The notes: generated by a model from the letters alone, not told the origin. A DNA stretch of 64,000 nucleotides from Amyelois transitella (GCF_032362555.1 NC_083507.1:1057001-1121000); one strand, 5' to 3'. Positions 1-11,131 are shown, counted from the first letter of the stretch. Numbers and translations are program-made.

Positions 1-800
1 CAATTCATTAAGTGTGTCAGTTACCAAAACTAATTGTATCTTAAGTTAACCTAAGTATTATATAAACTAAATATTATATAAAATAATATAAAGTTTACAC
101 AAGTAGTACCCTAAGTTGCCTAAGAAAATATTAGTTACACAATGACTGACATATGAAGAAAAAAAGGACTATCTATTTGGATTAAGACGACAACAAGACA
201 ACACGACGACGACAAAACACCTGGTGTTTTATTGTGACTGACCCACCAGACCCTCAGTCCGTCCAACAACAAAAAGTTATATCAAAAACACAGGATAACC
301 TCCGGAATTACAAGACTGTTATTGACGTCTTGAAATTCTGGGGATTACCTTGTACAATTAATGACTGGCTGTAGAGTGAGTAAATTTATTACATACCTTA
401 CAACGAAATGACCTAAACTGTAATCAATTTAACAATATATTTGAACGTAATTAATACATCAAAAAGATTTTGGTGCTAACCAATGGCTCTTAACACGGTA
501 TTGTTATAATACTTTTGAATTTGTCGCCATGACACTAAAACAGTCTTACTCGTCAGCGGTTTTAGTGACGTCACAGCTGAACTAAATACAAACAAATAAT
601 AGATTAACTCAAAATCGTGTCGTTCGGTGCAAACCGTCCTCACGACGTTTCATATCATTTCATGAAGAGTTGTGTAATAGATGAAATAACGAGATATGAA
701 GGCAATAGGCCCTCGTATTACGGTGATTTGTTGCCAACTTGTATTTAAATTTGTCCCTTGTCCAATAAAAATACGAATTATACGTATTATCTTTTATCTA
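1..800. other. AT-rich stretch, nothing recognised
   Basis: No coding exon, tRNA-like head or member of the repeat families used here is visible. Small ORFs are at chance level for this composition. Confidence 0.5.
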
Positions 801-893
801 ACTAGCTGTGCCCGCAACTTTGTCCGCGTGGAACAGTTATTTGGCCATCAAGAATGAATAATTTTCCCCGTTTTTTTTCACATTTTCTTTTTT
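801..893 (+). mobile_element. Helitron-like family E, 5' fragment
   Basis: Starts ACTAGCTGTGCCCGC and keeps the early consensus up to the ccccg-T tract. The rest of the element is missing. Confidence 0.6.
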
Positions 894-935
894 TATCGGA
901 TAAAGGTCCTCCTATCAAATTTTTCGTTTTGTAGC

Positions 936-1196
936 ATACATACATACATATGGTCACGTCTATATCCTTTGCGGGGTAGACAGAGCCAACAGTCTTGAAA
1001 AGACTGAATGGCTACGTTCAGCTATTTGGCTTAATGATAGGATTGAGATTCAAATAGTGACAGGTTGCTAGCCCACCGCCTAAAAAAGAATCCCAAGTTT
1101 GTAAGCCTATCCCTTAGTCTCCTTTTACGACATCCATGGGAAAGAGATGGAGTGGTCCTATTATTTTTTGTTTTGGTACCGGGAACCACACGGCAC
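936..1196 (-). mobile_element. SINE family A, full copy
   Basis: Read on the plus strand it runs from a (CATA)n tract through GGGGTAGACAGAGCCAACAG to CCGGGAACCACACGGCAC. The sense strand is therefore minus: head GTGCCGTGTGG, tail (ATGT)n. The head holds an inverted pair GTGCCG/CGGCAC. The copy matches the window consensus closely along its length. Confidence 0.85.
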
Positions 1197-1256
1197 CAAT
1201 AGTAACGGTTTTGTAGCACGACAAAAATATTTCAATTAACCTACTTACTTTAATTA

Positions 1257-1371
1257 ATCTCAATTCTATCATTAGGCATAACAGCTGAACGTGGCCTATC
1301 AGTCTTTTCAAGACCGTTGGCTCTGTCTACCCCGCAAGGGATATAGACGTGATTAAATGTATGTATGTTAT
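1257..1371 (+). mobile_element. SINE family A, 5'-truncated
   Basis: Retains the 3' half from TCTCAATTCTATCAT to GACGTGATTA and a short ATGT tail. 5' truncation fits target-primed reverse transcription. Confidence 0.8.
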
Positions 1372-1574
1372 CTTCTTACCTAGTAACAATCCATTCATAG
1401 ATTAACACAAATCTCCACCATACACAATCGATTTTGGAAAAGCAAACGTGGGGAGTAAATGTCCTTATTTCCTTCGGTCGATCCGCAACTTTTTACAACA
1501 CTTGGCCAATGGGCAGTTCGCGGTAGTGTTGTGCACCGCAATCTGTTTATCGATAGTCCTCCACCTCCCGGCTT

Positions 1575-1945
1575 TAGTCCCGGTTGCATGCTCACCTTGT
1601 TGGAGAGGAGCCCGGGGTTTTGACCATGTATCCTAGATTCGGTGAGTCAGGTTTTTACACGAACCGACTCCAATCTGGTCTCCTGAACCATGACAGGTTA
1701 AGCTAATCCGTAATATAATAGTTATCTGGATCCACGGTTACACATTCAGTTGCCTGAATGTGCAGGTTTCCCCACGATATTTTCTCTTACCGTAAGAGCA
1801 TAGGTTGGTATTTAAATTAATGTAGATATGTATATAATTTTTTTTTAAATAGTCATAAACTAGGTAGGATTCGAACCTGTGCCTTTCTGCGCATCACGCA
1901 TTTTAACCGGGCACTATACCGATTCGACCACTTACGCTCCCAAAT
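1575..1945 (-). mobile_element. tRNA-headed SINE family C, near full length
   Basis: On the minus strand the tRNA-like head is at the high-coordinate end: a box-A-like GGTCGAATCGG stretch and box B GGTTCGAATCC. The body follows (TGCACATTCAGGCAACTG type) and ends in the segment with GCAACCGGGACTAAAGCC. The intact box B suggests Pol III origin. It is not a functional tRNA gene because the acceptor stem does not close. Confidence 0.8.
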
Positions 1946-1984
1946 CTCGATAGTATAACATTTTATTATTGCTTATTATTTTCT

Positions 1985-1988
1985 GCAT

Positions 1989-2030
<42 letters not shown>
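1985..2030. repeat. (AT)n microsatellite
   Basis: Almost pure AT dinucleotide run, abutting an A-family copy. Confidence 0.9.
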
Positions 2031-2031
<1 letters not shown>

Positions 2032-2032
<1 letters not shown>

Positions 2033-2240
2033 TATTCACGTCTGTGTCCCTTGCAGGGTAGACAGAGCCAACAATTTCAAAAAGACTTTAGTCTTCAGCT
2101 GTTAGCAGTTAGTTTCAGCTGATTCCATGATGAAATCGAGATCATATAGTGACAGATTGCTAGCCCATCGCCTACAAGTGGAATCCCAGATTTATACGCC
2201 TACGACATCCATGGAAAAGATATGGAGTGGTTATATTGTA
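2032..2240 (-). mobile_element. SINE family A, diverged copy
   Basis: Recognisable GTAGACAGAGCCAACA and CCATGGAAAAGATATGG blocks with several substitutions. The GTGCCG head is lost. Confidence 0.7.
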
Positions 2241-2395
2241 TGATTAAGGAATTTATGTTTTAATTCCTTTACAACCTGATTCTCACGTTTCGAGAGCCTT
2301 TGGGGCCATTACTTTCAAACAATTAATTTCAATTTATTTATTCCATATCACTTTGTACATTTCAGTTCTAACTACTACAATTGTCACTGTTTTAA

Positions 2396-2635
2396 TAATG
2401 GGTACATATACCCCGGAGAGGGAAGGGCTAGACGAACGTATCTTGTGATCAAATTAAGGACGTCCTGGCAAAGGGTCAGGTCAAGAGTACCCGAAACCGC
2501 CGAGCTTGCATGAAGAGAGTTATGAATGTAGATGAAGCGAAGGAAGTATTCAGAGATCGTGGCAAGTGGAAAAATGTAGTCTCTGCCTACCCCTCCGGAA
2601 AAGAGGCCTGATTTTATGTATGTATGTATGTACAT
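2396..2635 (+). mobile_element. LINE family D, 3' end
   Basis: A 5'-truncated LINE end. It contains GACGTCCTGGCAAAGGGTC, then a reading frame that in good copies ends VDEAKEVCRDRGKWKEVV...YPSGKEA and stop, then TTTTATG(TATG)n. This copy carries frame damage. The conserved C-terminal frame right before a simple tail marks it as the ORF2 end of a non-LTR element. Confidence 0.75.
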
Positions 2636-2908
2636 AAACCCCGTAGGGTATAGCAAAAATCGATAAACAAACTATCGATATTCCTACAACACTAGTTCCC
2701 CGGGGCTAATGATCTTGGGTGCTGGGTGTTGAGTGTTTGGGTGTTCCCCATTAAACGGTTCGTTAGCTTTATCAGTGCCGTTTTCGTCTGTCCGTTTTTA
2801 TATATGTATGAATTTGTTTTAATTAAGTCCACTCGTGATGTCTACTAATGAAGAATGAGGTTAAGTATAGGTCTTTCGAAGGGACTAGTGACTTTATCTA
2901 CGTTATGA

Positions 2909-3162
2909 CGACCTCTGCGGCGCAGCGGTAGTACGATTGTCTGTGACACCGGAGGTCCCGGGTTCGAATCCTGGCCAGGGCATGATGAGAAAAGAACCTT
3001 TTCTGATTGGCCTGGGTCCTGAATGTTTATTTATATAAGTATTTATTGTAATACAGTATCGTTGAGTTAGTATCTCGTAACACAAGTCTCGAACTTACTT
3101 CAAGGCTAACTCAATCAGTTTAATTTGTTCCGTATATATTTATTTATTTATTTATCTACCCT
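2909..3162 (+). mobile_element. tRNA-derived SINE family B, full copy
   Basis: Head with box A-like GGCGCAGCGGTAG and box B GGTTCGAATCC. The body carries CTGATTGGCCTGGGTC, then the self-complementary GAGTTAG/CTAACTC hairpin region, and ends in an (ATTT)n tail. Confidence 0.85.
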
Positions 3163-3230
3163 GTGACGGGTGAAAACGTATGTGTGTGTGTGTGTAAGAC
3201 ACCTGCCTCCGTAGTAAGTACGGCAAGCGT

Positions 3231-3329
3231 GACGCCGTTTTTAACGCGTGAAAAACTATCGCCGTCCCTTTCCACGTCATAATGAAATGAGAAACAGCGA
3301 TAGTTTTTGTGCGATAAAAAAATGGCGTC
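3231..3329. repeat. 99 bp palindromic MITE-like element
   Basis: GACGCC at 3231 is mirrored by GGCGTC ending at 3329. AAAAACTATCGC (3251-3262) is mirrored by GCGATAGTTTTT (3297-3308). The two halves are near-complete inverted copies with a short centre. Confidence 0.65.
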
Positions 3330-3611
3330 GCGCGTGCCGTGCCACGGGGTATGAACCTGTTGGTTTAAGAATCTGTGTTCCGACTATGCGAGGTTCACAT
3401 CATGCACTTATATTTGTTTTGTGTGATAACATTTTACGTAGATAAAGCTATAGGCTTCAGGTTTTACCGTTTACATGTACATGTCTTTTTTGTTTGTAAA
3501 TAACATTAATGTACAGAATTCTAAACAGTTTAATAGTTTATTTTGAAGATTTTTTTTTGTTTGCTATGGCGGACTTAACCCATCAAATGATCTCTTCCAG
3601 TTTTGATGGTT

Positions 3612-4317
3612 TATCTACACTAATATTATAAAGAGGAAAACTTTGTTTGTTTGTTTGTTTGTTTGGTTGTAATGAATAGGCTCAAAAACTACTGGACCGA
3701 TTTTAAAAATTCTTTCACCATTCGAAAGCTACATTATCCACGAGTAACATAGATTATATTTTATTTTGGAAAAAAATAGGGTTCCGTAATATATTTGGAT
3801 TTTTCGGACACAAACTGAAAAAAATCAACCAAAAAGTTACTTATTTTGCGTACGCTGCCTAAACTACAAAAGATAGAACCACAAAATGTTTTAATTAATT
3901 GTAGATCTTATAAATATCTACAAAAAAGTCCGCGACACACTATACCTATCTATGTCGAGTGAGGCACAACAACCACATTTTTATTTAAAAATCTTGAATT
4001 TTTTTTGTCTACATTTAAACGCGTTTTTTTTACTCATGCTATTAATCCTTATCAAAATAAATTTCATCAATATGTACAGTTTATGTAGATAATATTTGGT
4101 CTTTGAATGATTAAAATTGGACGTTTGGTTTTGAAGTTGTGGTGAAATTAAAATATTACTATTTCTGCTGCACGGCCCGGGACTGCAGGCAGAAGTGACA
4201 CTTTTGCCGGGAGCAAGACTTAGTTAGCCGCTTTGCGGGCGGTCCTTTAGTTAGTTCTAATAGAGATATATTTAGTATCGGCTGTGCATTCGTGCGAAGC
4301 CGGGGCGGGTCGCTAGT
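3612..4317 (-). mobile_element. Helitron-like family H, long copy
   Basis: Begins with AATATTATAAAG and a (GTTT)n tract and ends GCCGGGGCGGGTCGCTAGT. That end is the reverse complement of the ACTAGCGACCCGCCCCGGC terminus of the shorter H copies. The interior of about 600 bp is absent from those copies. Confidence 0.6.
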
Positions 4318-4546
4318 ACATACATATAGTCATGTCTATATCCCTTGTATGGTAAACAGAGCCAACGGTCTTGAAAAAACTGACTAAATCATAGAATTGA
4401 GTTCATTCAAATAATGACAGGCTGCCAGCATATCGCCTTCAAGAAGAATCCAAACTTTATGAGCCCTTCCCTTAGTCGCCTTTTACGACACCCATGAGAA
4501 AGATATGGAGCGGTCCTATTCTTAAGTGCCGGATACCACACGGCAC
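4317..4546 (-). mobile_element. SINE family A, full but diverged
   Basis: Complete from the CATA tract to the CGGCAC head. It abuts the end of the Helitron-like copy with no gap. Confidence 0.8.
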
Positions 4547-5040
4547 TTGCACGGCATGGTTTAATAACTAAGTTAAATAATTGTAAGCGTGTAGGTACTA
4601 CACAAATATCAGGGAAACTAAGTATATCCTATCTTGCAATATCATGTGATTCACGGGAAATTGACCCGACCTTCAGGGCCCTAAGGCCTAATTCTGCGGA
4701 AGAGCCCTGATGAGGTCTCCTTGAGTGTTGACCCTGATAAATCACAAATGTCCAAGATACATGACAACATTAGTACTCATGCTTTAACGAAGAATGCTTA
4801 AGACAATTGGACGGTAATAACATTATTTTGTTTATACTAATAAAGATTTTCCTTTATATTTGCAAATATAAGTAAGTAGTAAAATGTGGGATTTTAAGTA
4901 TAATTTATAGTATTGGAAATACTATTAAACTACTTATGATTTTAAACATTTAACAAAACGTAACATATCTGATCTTTGATAAATAAGAGAGATATAGAAT
5001 GTGAAAATATTTGTATCCATAGATTTTTGCCTTACCAAAA

Positions 5041-5073
5041 AAAGAACCAAAAATATATTTTTTTTGGTTCTTT
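5041..5073. repeat. 13 bp stem hairpin
   Basis: AAAGAACCAAAAA (5041-5053) pairs with TTTTTGGTTCTTT (5061-5073) around a 7 nt loop. Confidence 0.6.
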
Positions 5074-5088
5074 GTGGCCAAGCATTTG

Positions 5089-5440
5089 AAAAATAAATCC
5101 TATTTCAGATTTCGAAGAATCTTACATAGAGTCACACTAAATATAGAACGTGTAAGGCCCACATACATTGGATTGATAGTCTGAGCCTAAGCAATAATAT
5201 AAACCTGATCTTGTGAAAAACAAATCCTTTTTCGAATTTCAAAGATTTGCACAGAGTCACATATAACATAGAAATTGCAAGACCCATAAATATTGTATGT
5301 ACGTAGAATGAACCATGAAAAATGGAACAGAATTAAAAAATCGGTCATCTGAAAAATAAATCTTACTTCGAAATTCGAAGATTTAGCACAGAGTTACATA
5401 AAATATAGAATGTGCAAGGCCCACGAATATCGGGTAGTCG
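5089..5440. repeat. Degenerate three-unit tandem repeat, ~130 bp period
   Basis: Units begin near 5089, 5215 and 5353 with AAA(T/C)AAATC(C/T)T. Each continues through a GATTT, CAGAGT(C/T)ACAT, ATATAGAA, GCAAGGCCCA series. Units are diverged by many substitutions. Confidence 0.6.
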
Positions 5441-5556
5441 CCGCCTTGCGTTATCAAGATGACCCGAGTTTACGATGCGCCGAGTACAAGATAATTTATA
5501 CGCCCAGATGTGGTGCAGAATATTATGGTGATAAAGATACTTCGATTATGAAATAC

Positions 5557-5665
5557 TAGCTGTCCCCAAGACTTCGTCCGCGTGGAATAGTTACTAGTGT
5601 TTTAAGTCAGAAAAGGCCTCAGTAGCTTGTATGATTCGAACCTGTGCCTGACGATTTTTTGAATT
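5557..5665. repeat. Helitron-like E fragment plus SINE C fragment
   Basis: ACTAGCTG with GACTTCGTCCGCGTGGAATAG is followed by a piece of the C head (ATTCGAACCTGTGCCT). Confidence 0.5.
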
Positions 5666-5669
5666 TGAT

Positions 5670-5929
5670 ACATACATACAAACACATAATCATGTCTATA
5701 TCCCTTGCGGCGTAGGCAGAGGCAACAGTATTGAGAGACTAATAGGCTTCGTTCAGCTGTTTGACTTAATGATAGTATTGAGATTCATATAGTGATAGGT
5801 TGCTAGCCCGTCGCCTAAAAGAAGAATCCCAAGTTTAAAAGCCTATTCGTTAGTCGCCTAAGACATCCTCGGGAAAGAGACAGAGTGGTACTATTCTTTT
5901 TACTATTGGTGCCGGGAACCATACGGCAC
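5670..5929 (-). mobile_element. SINE family A, full copy
   Basis: Complete from tail to head. The head reads GTGCCGTATGG, one substitution from consensus. Confidence 0.8.
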
Positions 5930-6068
5930 TAATTTAATACTTTAATTAAATCTAGCATGCATTTATTTATCAAACAAGTGAAATATCCAATTATTATTCC
6001 CGTCGGTTTGTTAAAACTGCATAAATTGAAGAGTTTGGGCTGTCTCCAAGTTTTTAAGCAAACCAATA

Positions 6069-6652
6069 ATATTCATAACTCTCTTCATGCAAGCTCGGCG
6101 GTTTCGGGTACCGTAAAATGGGGTTACTTTGACATTACGGGGTTACATTGATAACAACTTCAAATTAAAATAAAACTTAAATATATCGGTTTCTGAACGC
6201 ACCCGACAGGATTTTTTTATTAGGTCGGCAGAATTGATAGTGCGAAAAGCAAATGGCGTCCATATTGTTTGCATCGTGCCGGTGTTTTCTATAAAATAAA
6301 TTTGTTTTAGAAGATACTTCTGATTTATTTTTTATTGTTGTTAGCTATGGGTTTACTTTCGAATCCAGTTATAAAGTATAGGGTGATCAAAGAAGCCCCA
6401 AAACCGGTTTAAAGTTGATCAGGTGAATTTGATTTTTTTATTTTAGAAAAATGAGCTATATTTTTTTTTTACTATACACCAATAATAGGAAATAAAAAAC
6501 CGATATTCTCATTTTTTTTTCGTGTCCGGTATGACTATTTTTGAGAAAATATGGTCATTTGAATTTCAAAATCGATCAAAGTACCCCCATTTTACGGTAC
6601 CTACTTTTGACCTGACCCTGATTTTTAACACTCTCACATATATTACGTCTCA
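6069..6652 (-). mobile_element. LINE D fragment split by a MITE-like element
   Basis: TTCATGCAAGCTCGGCGG TTTCGGGTAC of D lies left of 6109. ACTTTTGACCTGACCCT of D resumes after 6602. The two pieces are contiguous in other D copies, so the element between them is a later insertion. Confidence 0.7.
6109..6602. mobile_element. ~490 bp MITE-like element with inverted ends
   Basis: Left end GTACCGTAAAATGGGGTTAC is matched in reverse complement by the right end, which ends CCCCATTTTACGGTAC, about 26 bp in all. A short TAC or GTAC duplication at the D target fits DNA-transposon integration. No transposase ORF is inside, so it is non-autonomous. The interior is AT-rich. Confidence 0.7.
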
Positions 6653-6804
6653 CGGATGGATGTCGTAAAATGCGACTATGGGATAGGCTTATTTCAATCT
6701 CAATTCTATCATTAAGCCCAGCAGCTGAACGAGCCTATCAGTATTTTCAAGACTGTTAGCTCTGTCTAACCCGCGAGGGATATAGACGTGATGATATGTA
6801 TGTA
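6653..6804 (+). mobile_element. SINE family A, 5'-truncated
   Basis: Keeps GGATGTCGTAAAA to the ATGTATGTA tail with an internal deletion before TCTCAATTC. Confidence 0.75.
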
Positions 6805-6805
6805 C

Positions 6806-7060
6806 TAGCTGTGCCCGCGACTTCGTCCGCGTTGAATAGTTATTTTGGGCATCAAGGATGAATAATTTCCCCGTTTTTTTCACATTTTCCATTATTTCTT
6901 CGCTCCTTATAGTTGTAGCATGATGTTATACAGCCTAAAGCCTTCCTCGACAAATAATCTATTCAACGCGAAAAGAATTTTTCAATTCGAACCAGTAGTT
7001 CCTGAGATACGCGCGGTCAAACAAACAAACAAACTCTTCAGCTTTATAATATTAGTATAT
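6806..7060 (+). mobile_element. Helitron-like family E, near full length
   Basis: Starts ACTAGCTGTGCCCGCGACT. Includes CAATTCGAACCAGTAGTTCC and the (CAAA)n block. Ends TTATAATATTAGTAT. Confidence 0.75.
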
Positions 7061-7281
7061 GTATATAATTGTACTCCAAAAGTGGAGTCATTCAACTAAA
7101 GTTTCCTAAGACCCCCTAAGATGACCATTATTTCGATATAAGCTGAAATAATTGTTTGTTAACACCGTTATTATTATATTTAATGCCTCCTTAATTGTCC
7201 CATTAACTGGGATTTTAGTTCTGCTTCAAGGAATAAGGAAAAATGTGAACCGCTTTTGTTATATTTCTCTTTGTATAAAGG

Positions 7282-7600
7282 TAAGCGTCGGTGGTCGAAT
7301 TGGGTAGGTTAAAATGCGTGATGCTTATAAAGGCACAGGTTCGAATCTCAACATAGCCATGCCATAACTATAGCAATAACTACAGCAATAACTATAGCAA
7401 TAACTATAGCAATAACTATACCAATAACTATAGCAATAACTATTTCAAAACTATGTACATTAGTTTGAATTCTAACCGATGCTCTTATGGCGAAGAAAAA
7501 CATCGTAAGGAAACCTGCACATTCAGGCAACTGGATGTGTAACCATGATCGATCCAATACGGGTTAGGTTTACCTGTAAAGGTAAAAGTAGCGACAAATT
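7282..7600 (+). mobile_element. SINE family C with an internal minisatellite
   Basis: tRNA-like head with box B GGTTCGAATC at about 7337, then the C body to GGGTTAGGTTTACC. An array of a 12 bp unit close to ACTATAGCAATA lies at 7367-7440. Translated, it gives a misleading Ile/Val/Ala repeat on the minus strand. Confidence 0.75.
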
Positions 7601-8200
7601 AGGAACTAATTTTGGCTTCTTCGCTTTAATTTTTTCGCATATTTTTAGGCAATGAGAGAAAATATGATAATTGATTAGAAATTAAATTATCAACATTAAT
7701 TCTACTACACCCTTAAGATAATTAATATATGAATTAAAAATTGTTTGCGGTGTGGTTCAAGGCAGCTTAAAATAGGATCACTCCATCTCTTTCTCATGGA
7801 TGTCGTAAAAGACGACTAAGAGATGGGATTATAAAATCAAAATGTAATTAGCTCGAAACGACATTGATAATATTTGACTTCGGCTTCACAAAGTAACATA
7901 ACGAATTATCTAATTATTTCTGGAAATTTTCTGGAAATTTCTAAAGCACCTGGCAGTAGTCGAGTCGTGTCGTGATCTTGAAACAATTGAAATTGGACTT
8001 TAACAAGTGGAATAAACAATTTAAATTTCATTCATTCCGAGTTCCGAGTCGCATTTCCGAAGAAATCTCTTCGTCACATAATCTCTTAGTTCTGTCCGAC
8101 TTTAGTTGTCATTTTGAATTAACTGAAATAAGGTTTTAAACTTTGTGAGGCGACGACTGTAAATTCAATTGTTTTAATATTATAAATGCAATTTTCGTTA
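7600..8200. other. AT-rich stretch with one A fragment
   Basis: 7771-7833 carries the CCATCTC to TCGTAAAA block of family A in plus orientation. Nothing else is recognised. Confidence 0.5.
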
Positions 8201-8202
8201 AA

Positions 8203-8390
8203 TGTATGATCAAATTAATGACGTCCTGGCAAAGGGTCAGGTCAAGAGTACCCGAAACTGCCGAGTTTGCATGAAGAGAGTTATGAGTGTGGAGGAAGCG
8301 AATGAAGTATACAGTGATCGTGGCAAGTGGAAAGATGTTATCTCTGCCTATCCCTCTAGGAAAAAGGCGTGATTTTATGTATGTATTTTT
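8203..8390 (+). mobile_element. LINE family D, 3' end
   Basis: Good match from GATCAAATTAA to GTGATTTTATGTATGTAT. The reading frame is close to intact but ends in RKKA instead of GKEA. Confidence 0.75.
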
Positions 8391-8928
8391 TTCTATGCTT
8401 TTATTACGAATGAGCCAAGGTATATTACTCTTAAAGGTTTTGTCTGTCGTGTTAAATATGTATAATAATATATGTGCTTTGTTTACAAATTGTGAACTAA
8501 GAAAATGACATTTCTAATCTAAACGTATTATTAAAAATACAACTATATTACTTAATAATAAAAATAAAAAAAAAAACTATTCTAAATTACAGACTAAAAA
8601 TATATTATTTTTATTATTATCTAAATAATATAGTAGAACCAACGTGTGAAGTCCATAATAATTTGTCTATGCCATCTCTCACAAATTACGATTTATTTCT
8701 ACCGCTATTCCACTGCAATAAAGTTGATTTTAAAACTGTTTTCAACAATGTTGTAGGTAGTTGTACAAAACGTTTACAATGCTATCTGCTGGATGTTGCT
8801 GACAGTTTTCTCAACTGAAAACTATTGTGAAAGTTCTATTGTACAGAGCGTGGCGTTATGTTTTGCAAGAACTTTGGTCTTATATGTTGGCCTGATGCAG
8901 ATGGCGAATTTGTAGACTCTATTTATTT
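8391..8928. other. AT-rich stretch, nothing recognised
   Basis: No repeat family or exon signature seen. Confidence 0.4.
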
Positions 8929-9163
8929 ACTAGCTGCGCCCGCGACTTCGTCCGCGTGGAGTAGTTATTTTGGGCATCATTGAAGGATTTTTTCACATAT
9001 TCCATTATTTCTTTGCTCCTTATAGTTGCGGCGTGATGATATACAGCCTAAATCCTTCCTCGATAAATGGTCTATTAAACGCAAAGAGAATTTTTCAATT
9101 CGAACCAGTAGTTCCTGAAAACAGCGCGTTCAAACAAACTCTTCAGCTTTATAATATAAGTAA
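8929..9163 (+). mobile_element. Helitron-like family E
   Basis: ACTAGCTGCGCCCGCGACTTCG start, internal deletion of the GAAGCCCTCAAGG block, and typical TTTATAATAT end. A 150-codon ORF at 8970-9422 reads through this element and its neighbour and is not a gene. Confidence 0.75.
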
Positions 9164-9167
9164 AGAT

Positions 9168-9415
9168 TTACTAGCCCATACCCGCAGCTTCGCCCGCGTG
9201 TATTTAGCGCCAACTATAAAAAGCGGTGAATTTTGCATCACCTATAAAAGCAACGAATTAAACAGCACCTTTGTAAGAATACAGGGTTTTCGCAAATCCC
9301 AAAGGAATTATAGTTTTTACCAGGATGAAAGGTACCTTATGTCCTTTTCCAGACTCTTAAGTCTTTATATTTACGTTAAAATTAATTTATCATTTATTTA
9401 TATTAATAAATGTAT
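9168..9415 (+). mobile_element. Helitron-like variant with CCCGCAGCTTCGCCCGC start
   Basis: Begins ACTAGCCCATACCCGCAGC, a variant of the E terminus. The interior is unlike E (TTTAGCGCCAACTATAAA). A related piece occurs near 28690. Confidence 0.5.
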
Positions 9416-9619
9416 AAGATAATACAAAATAATTATGAAAGGAACCCCAACGCGACGTATTTCTAAAAAATATTAATTAATACATACTAATAATCGTAAG
9501 ATTGAGTTTCTTTTATTATTTCTTATTTTTAAAAGGAAAATTAAATTTTGTGTTGGAATTTTTATTCTTTATTTTTAATTTATGGCTTCCTGCTTTCAAC
9601 GCCAATAGAATGAATGTTG

Positions 9620-9765
9620 ACTTAAGGTCCTATGTCCCCTAGCTGGGGCAGAGGGCATCCACAGTGCGTCGCCATCCCGCTCGGTCTTGAGCTTCGCGTG
9701 AGTGAATGTTGATGAAGCGAAAGAAGTATGCAATGATCGTTGCAAGTGAAAGACGTAGCGTCAAA
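9620..9765 (+). mobile_element. LINE D fragment with extra 5' segment
   Basis: GTGAATGTTGATGAAGCG to GCAAGTG of D is preceded by a GC-rich piece (CTGGGGCAGAGGGCATCCAC) absent from the other D copies here. This piece may be a different part of the same LINE. Confidence 0.45.
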
Positions 9766-10229
9766 TTGTTATCACGCGTGAAATATATATATATAAAATA
9801 ATATCTAATAATAAAAAAAACGTGAAAATACACGTTTGTTATTTCGAACGTATATACTTTTTTTTTCAATATCGCACCGTATTCGGCTCAACATTATAAC
9901 AAAAAAAATATTTTAAAAAGCTAAAGTTAATTTTGTGATTTTTTTGCGTTAAATACTTATATTTTTTCGTTCATTGGTAAGTAGATATATATACTTTTTT
10001 CTTGTAACTTAATTGCGTAGTGTAATATTGAGGCTAAAAAAAACCAAACAAGACGCCATAATGATAGAAAAAATTACACAATACCCACCATAAATACCTA
10101 CTACAACCTAAAATTTTCACTCCAACCCCTACATTTTTACACCCACAAATAATAGCAAGATTTACGATTGCTGACTGCGTCCACGGGACGATTAAGATGC
10201 CTCCGCTCCGAGATAAAATTCCGGAGCCC

Positions 10230-10876
10230 TACATCATGGCATTACGGTCTCAGTAGCCCTCCGCCCCTCGGCTAATGGGCCCTTCGATGGAACATGAAAA
10301 ATTGGACGCTCGAAGGGTTCTATACGTAAAACGGATCATACATTTGTGGTCATGTGGAATACATGCACATATTATGTATGTATGTATGTATGTAATCACG
10401 TCTTTATCGCTTGCGGGGTAGACAGAGACAACAGTCTCGAAAAATATGTGTAATGAAATGAGTTTCAATTAGTGACAGGTTGCTAGCCCATTGCCGACAG
10501 GAAGAATCCCTAGGTTATTAAACCTCCCTTAGTCGCCTTTTACGAAATCCATGGGACTACATCATGGCATTACGGTCTCAGTAGCCCTCCGTCGCTCGGT
10601 TAATGGGCCCTTCGATGGAACATGAAAAATTGGACGCTCGAAGGGTTATATACGTAAAACGGATCATAGATTCGTGGTCATGTGGAATACATACACATAT
10701 TATGTATGTATGTTTGTAATCACATCTTTATCGCTTGCGGGGTAGACAGAGACAACAGTCTCGAAAAATATGTGTAATGAAATGAGTTTCAATTAGTGAC
10801 AGGTTGCTAGCCCATTCCCGACAAGAATAATCCCTAGGTTATTTAACCTCCCTTAGTCGCCTTTAATGAATTCCAT
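10230..10876. repeat. 327 bp tandem duplication, two units
   Basis: CTACATCATGGCATTACGG starts at 10230 and again at 10557. Both units run through a GGGCCCTTCGATGG segment into an A-family copy on the minus strand (10376-10556 and 10702-10876). The units differ at only a few positions, so the duplication is recent. Confidence 0.9.
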
Positions 10877-11131
10877 GCCGTGTGGTTCCCGGCACTAATA
10901 TAAAAAAGAATAGGACTATTTCATCTCTTTCTCATGGATGTCGTTAAAGGCGGCTAAGGGATAGGCTAATAAACTTGGGATTCTTCTTTTAGCCGACGGG
11001 CTAGCAACCTGTCACTATTTGAGTCTCAATTCTATTATTAAGCCAAATACCTAAACGTGGTCATTCAGTCTTTTCAAGACTATTGGCTCTGTCTATCCCG
11101 CAAGGGATATAGACGTGACCATATGTATGTA
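10876..11131 (+). mobile_element. SINE family A, full copy, first of a tandem trio
   Basis: Complete copy from TGCCGTGTGG to GTGACCATATGTATGTA. It lies head-to-head against the preceding minus-strand copy. Confidence 0.85.

Noticed and set aside
2909..2985. tRNA gene candidate with good box A and B
   Set aside because: It is the head of SINE B, followed by the SINE body and (ATTT)n tail.
7348..7557. Minus-strand ORF with Ile/Val/Ala repeats
   Set aside because: It is the translation of a 12 bp minisatellite inside a SINE C copy, not a protein gene.
8970..9422. 150-codon plus-strand ORF
   Set aside because: It reads through two Helitron-like repeats and starts inside the repeat; no domain.
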